Part shown: positions 5,301 through 5,795 of the stretch, piece after piece | Position numbering within the stretch: position 1 is the stretch's first letter | Layout: each line of letters opens with the position of its first letter | Assembly: GCA_003561715.1 (NCBI GenBank) | Contig: PWVU01000075.1 | Location: 1-5,795, forward strand | DNA: 5,795 nt | Direction: 5' to 3' | Origin: Candidatus Kaiserbacteria bacterium | GTDB lineage: Bacteria > Patescibacteriota > Minisyncoccia > Phycocordibacterales > UBA12088 | The notes under the pieces: model-generated | Told to the model about the DNA's origin: nothing | The model's input: the letters and a program-made list of their open reading frames with translations, nothing else | Databases searched by the model: none | Made by a program: the position numbers and the translations under genes

Positions 5301-5768
5301 TCAGCAGAGGTGTCCAACAGCCTGATCCGCGACAACTCGTCCACGGGCGGCTTTGGGGCCGGCATCCGGAGTGCGGGAGGCGCGTTCACCATAACCCATG
5401 TCACGTTAGCCAATAACCAAAATGGCGCGGGATACTCGCAATCTGATACTGATGGGCATGTGATGAACAGCATCGCCTGGGGCAACGAGATGGGCGGCTT
5501 TTGGATCACCAGTGGGCCGCTCGCCGGAGATTGCAGTATTGACCAGAGCGGCAACGTCGGGCTGAGCAGAGACCCGCTGTTCGCGGCCCCTGGCGCGGGC
5601 GAGGACTATCGGCTGCAAGAAGGTTCCCCGGCCATCGACGGCTGCGCCACCGGCCTCTCGCCCGATCTGGATAACAAGCGCCGTCCGTACGGCGATGCCT
5701 ACGATATGGGCGCGTATGAGTATTCCGGAAGCGTGATCTTCCTTCCCCTCGTGCTGCGGGGCCACTAG
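2331..5768 (+). CDS. Secreted Pmp-like right-handed beta-helix protein with choice-of-anchor Q end
   Basis: The product has 1145 residues and a GTG start. Residues 1-31 form a signal peptide: KR, a hydrophobic core, and an AxA site (A29-R-A31). Residues 32-140 are an acidic, Ala-rich and probably helical stretch I do not recognise. Residues 143-180 repeat the C-terminal anchor motif. Residues 190-235 (CAYGTLTQAI, DGDTIQVAAGTF, LTIVGGYDSTC) are the usual cap of bacterial parallel beta-helix proteins. Residues 279-1030 hold about 25 turns marked GGGIY, GAGLY or GGAIY followed by an Asn-rich end (NN, RDN), as in chlamydial polymorphic outer membrane protein repeats and PbH1 repeats. An Ala/Pro-rich insert (901-928) breaks the helix. 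The end carries DYRLQEGSPAIDG...DMGAYEY (1092-1131) and the tail FLPLVLR. The protein is likely a cell-surface adhesin or structural protein. Some beta-helix proteins are polysaccharide lyases, but no catalytic site is visible. No Pmp autotransporter barrel is present, so export and anchoring must differ. Confidence 0.9.
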   Translation: MSSTKRMSAVRCLPFIACLALAALTPTTARATVARSDPPPPGEAIRQAALSPSVVADFEEDAAEAAFRADMEAFEAAPGQGPQAVPALARTLRGEALDLAMPNIVAAHRQVRQQTPSRPATAPISLDEEEAILQAQAGLDAASPGIDRCATGQSLDFDNEPRPVVSVRPATPYDMGTDEFSTPRVGINGAGCAYGTLTQAIAAAADGDTIQVAAGTFHEAVDIADKNLTIVGGYDSTCTRPGAGATILDAQYGPGSVVDILRSVVTLRNVRLTGGSAVGGGVVAGSGAHVTLDNTRVTGNSGTYGAGLYVGSTAVVTLTNGTRIENNTATIAGGGARVWGKLVGSSWDSTIENNTAPDGGGVSVPGGVLELWPVHVKHNQATGASGRGGGIHVYDGGVITVTASSNVTYNSAHDGAGIYADDATVHLVAMVYENVAANHGGGVYLSNGSTMYASGNTFVGYAGAGWGRNEADIGGGIYAVDSTVDFGGNVYNNRAATQGGGVFAASSVITLTNAHVGGTADHQANDVTGGVFGAGLYFTATHALLSNTVVARNTFSSGAGWGGGVLAQAGSVVTLTNGSRVEYHHAPNVGWFGGAGAGLLVHGSTVTLDNSQVLSNTADVGGGGIYMLETSTLNVLNGSVIANNQALNYGGGGIAATDVPNINISDATLRDNSAGSDGGAIHIEGGTLDFTGGWSLLRNTASGSGGAVAVLGDAEASFRAGGYSFVYFNRALSGHGGVLYLGNNTTTRLYATAGHEMYIYGNRAIGGNGGALYAENGGYFDIYGQVNLDRNRADNGGAIYVSNGSRVWLDDYVNHRPQLWDNWADIGSGGAIYASDSPGVECEGATFGKADDGNHAAVSGGAIYLDNSDFSADNCIFQDNQARQHGGAIAARNNATLSIYATHPTPSAAAAPAGAERGALGPAAPAATACNPRTDLCSAFVGNVADSDANDAGDGGAIYTNNSALGLSHTYLHRNSASRGGAIYQTGATASAEVSNSLIRDNSSTGGFGAGIRSAGGAFTITHVTLANNQNGAGYSQSDTDGHVMNSIAWGNEMGGFWITSGPLAGDCSIDQSGNVGLSRDPLFAAPGAGEDYRLQEGSPAIDGCATGLSPDLDNKRRPYGDAYDMGAYEYSGSVIFLPLVLRGH
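2757..2870 (+). other. N-terminal copy of the choice-of-anchor Q motif
   Basis: Residues 143-180 of the beta-helix protein read SPGIDRCATGQSLDFDN...RP...YDMGTDEF. This matches the C-terminal SPAIDGCATGLSPDLDN...RP...YDMGAYEY at about 19 of 33 aligned positions, with a five-residue length difference. The motif normally closes such proteins, so its place in front of the helix is unusual. Confidence 0.75.
3165..5420 (+). repeat. About 25 Pmp-like beta-helix repeats (protein level)
   Basis: This is the coding span of the Gly-rich turns at roughly residues 279, 305, 333, 359, 388, 415, 440, 474, 499, 533, 562, 595, 621, 651, 678, 705, 736, 769, 796, 829, 860, 886, 955, 980 and 1008, spaced about 30 residues apart on average. 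The DNA copies have diverged and are recognisable mainly as GGCGGC(G)GC[AG]TCTA-like words. The chlamydial FxxN partner motif is mostly replaced by NN or DN; FQDN at 877-880 is a clear exception. Confidence 0.8.
5031..5114 (+). other. Ala/Pro-rich low-complexity insert in the beta-helix
   Basis: Residues 901-928 (ATHPTPSAAAAPAGAERG, then ALGPAAPAAT) contain no beta-helix signature and separate the turn at 886 from the one at 955. Two cysteines, C930 and C937, follow at once and could form a disulfide on an exposed loop. It is probably a surface loop or flexible linker. Confidence 0.6.
5604..5765 (+). other. C-terminal choice-of-anchor Q motif plus FLPLVLR tail
   Basis: Residues 1092-1131 follow the choice-of-anchor Q pattern (DYRLQEGSPAIDG, DLDNKRRP, YDMGAYEY). 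A 14-residue tail ends in SVIFLPLVLRGH. The tail is hydrophobic and closes with Arg. It resembles the xxYLPLVxR endings I associate with secreted Chloroflexota proteins. A sorting or surface-attachment role is inferred. It is not an LPXTG signal. Confidence 0.7.
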
Positions 5769-5770
5769 GC

Positions 5771-5790
5771 TCACCGCGCGGCGAGGGTGA
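5771..5790 (+). terminator. Weak dyad just after the beta-helix gene
   Basis: TCACC (5771-5775) and GGTGA (5786-5790) could form a 5-bp stem with a 10-nt loop three bases after the stop codon. The window ends too soon to see whether a T-run follows. It is weak support for a terminator. Confidence 0.2.
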
Positions 5791-5795
5791 CGCAG

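Noticed and set aside
3165..5420. CRISPR-like or DNA-level tandem array
   Set aside because: The periodicity is at protein level (Gly-rich turns of variable spacing). DNA copies are too diverged and unevenly spaced for a CRISPR or satellite.
2331..5768. Type V autotransporter
   Set aside because: Pmp-like repeats suggest it, but there is no C-terminal barrel domain. The protein ends in an anchor Q motif and a short hydrophobic tail.

Overview
The window is GC-rich bacterial DNA, probably from a Chloroflexota lineage (Anaerolineae or Caldilineae type, perhaps a metagenome-derived genome). The best clue is the end of the large secreted protein, where a hydrophobic FLPLVLR tail follows a choice-of-anchor Q motif. 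To my knowledge this ending is common in secreted Chloroflexota proteins. The assignment is inference and rests on no marker gene.

Layout. (1) 1-235: the 3' end of a gene that starts outside the window. (2) 236-429: a short intergenic stretch with a perfect 15-bp inverted repeat spanning 99 bp and a cluster of degenerate ATCTGCGT units. (3) 430-1263: a complete paralogue of the first gene. It encodes a membrane-anchored extracytoplasmic protein that looks like a divergent caspase/CHAT/gingipain-type (clan CD) peptidase domain with a His...Cys pair. (4) 1264-1322: a short convergent gap with a small hairpin. (5) 1323-1799, minus strand: an RDD-family membrane protein with a perfect Shine-Dalgarno sequence. 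(6) 1800-2330: a divergent intergenic region of about 530 bp with one promoter-like site facing each way, and a GC-rich, hairpin-rich leader of about 300 nt in front of the last gene. (7) 2331-5768: a 1145-residue exported right-handed beta-helix protein with about 25 Pmp-like GGA[ILV]/GGG[IV] repeats. A choice-of-anchor Q motif occurs both before and after its helix.

How the genes relate. Three of the four genes encode envelope or secreted proteins and the fourth encodes a small polytopic membrane protein. The two peptidase-like genes form a tandem array with a 1028-bp period and show a mosaic identity pattern that suggests gene conversion. The RDD gene and the beta-helix gene are divergent and may share control through the region between them. 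A functional link between the peptidase-like proteins and the beta-helix adhesin-like protein, such as surface processing, is only a guess from proximity. I see no rRNA, tRNA, CRISPR array or transposase gene.
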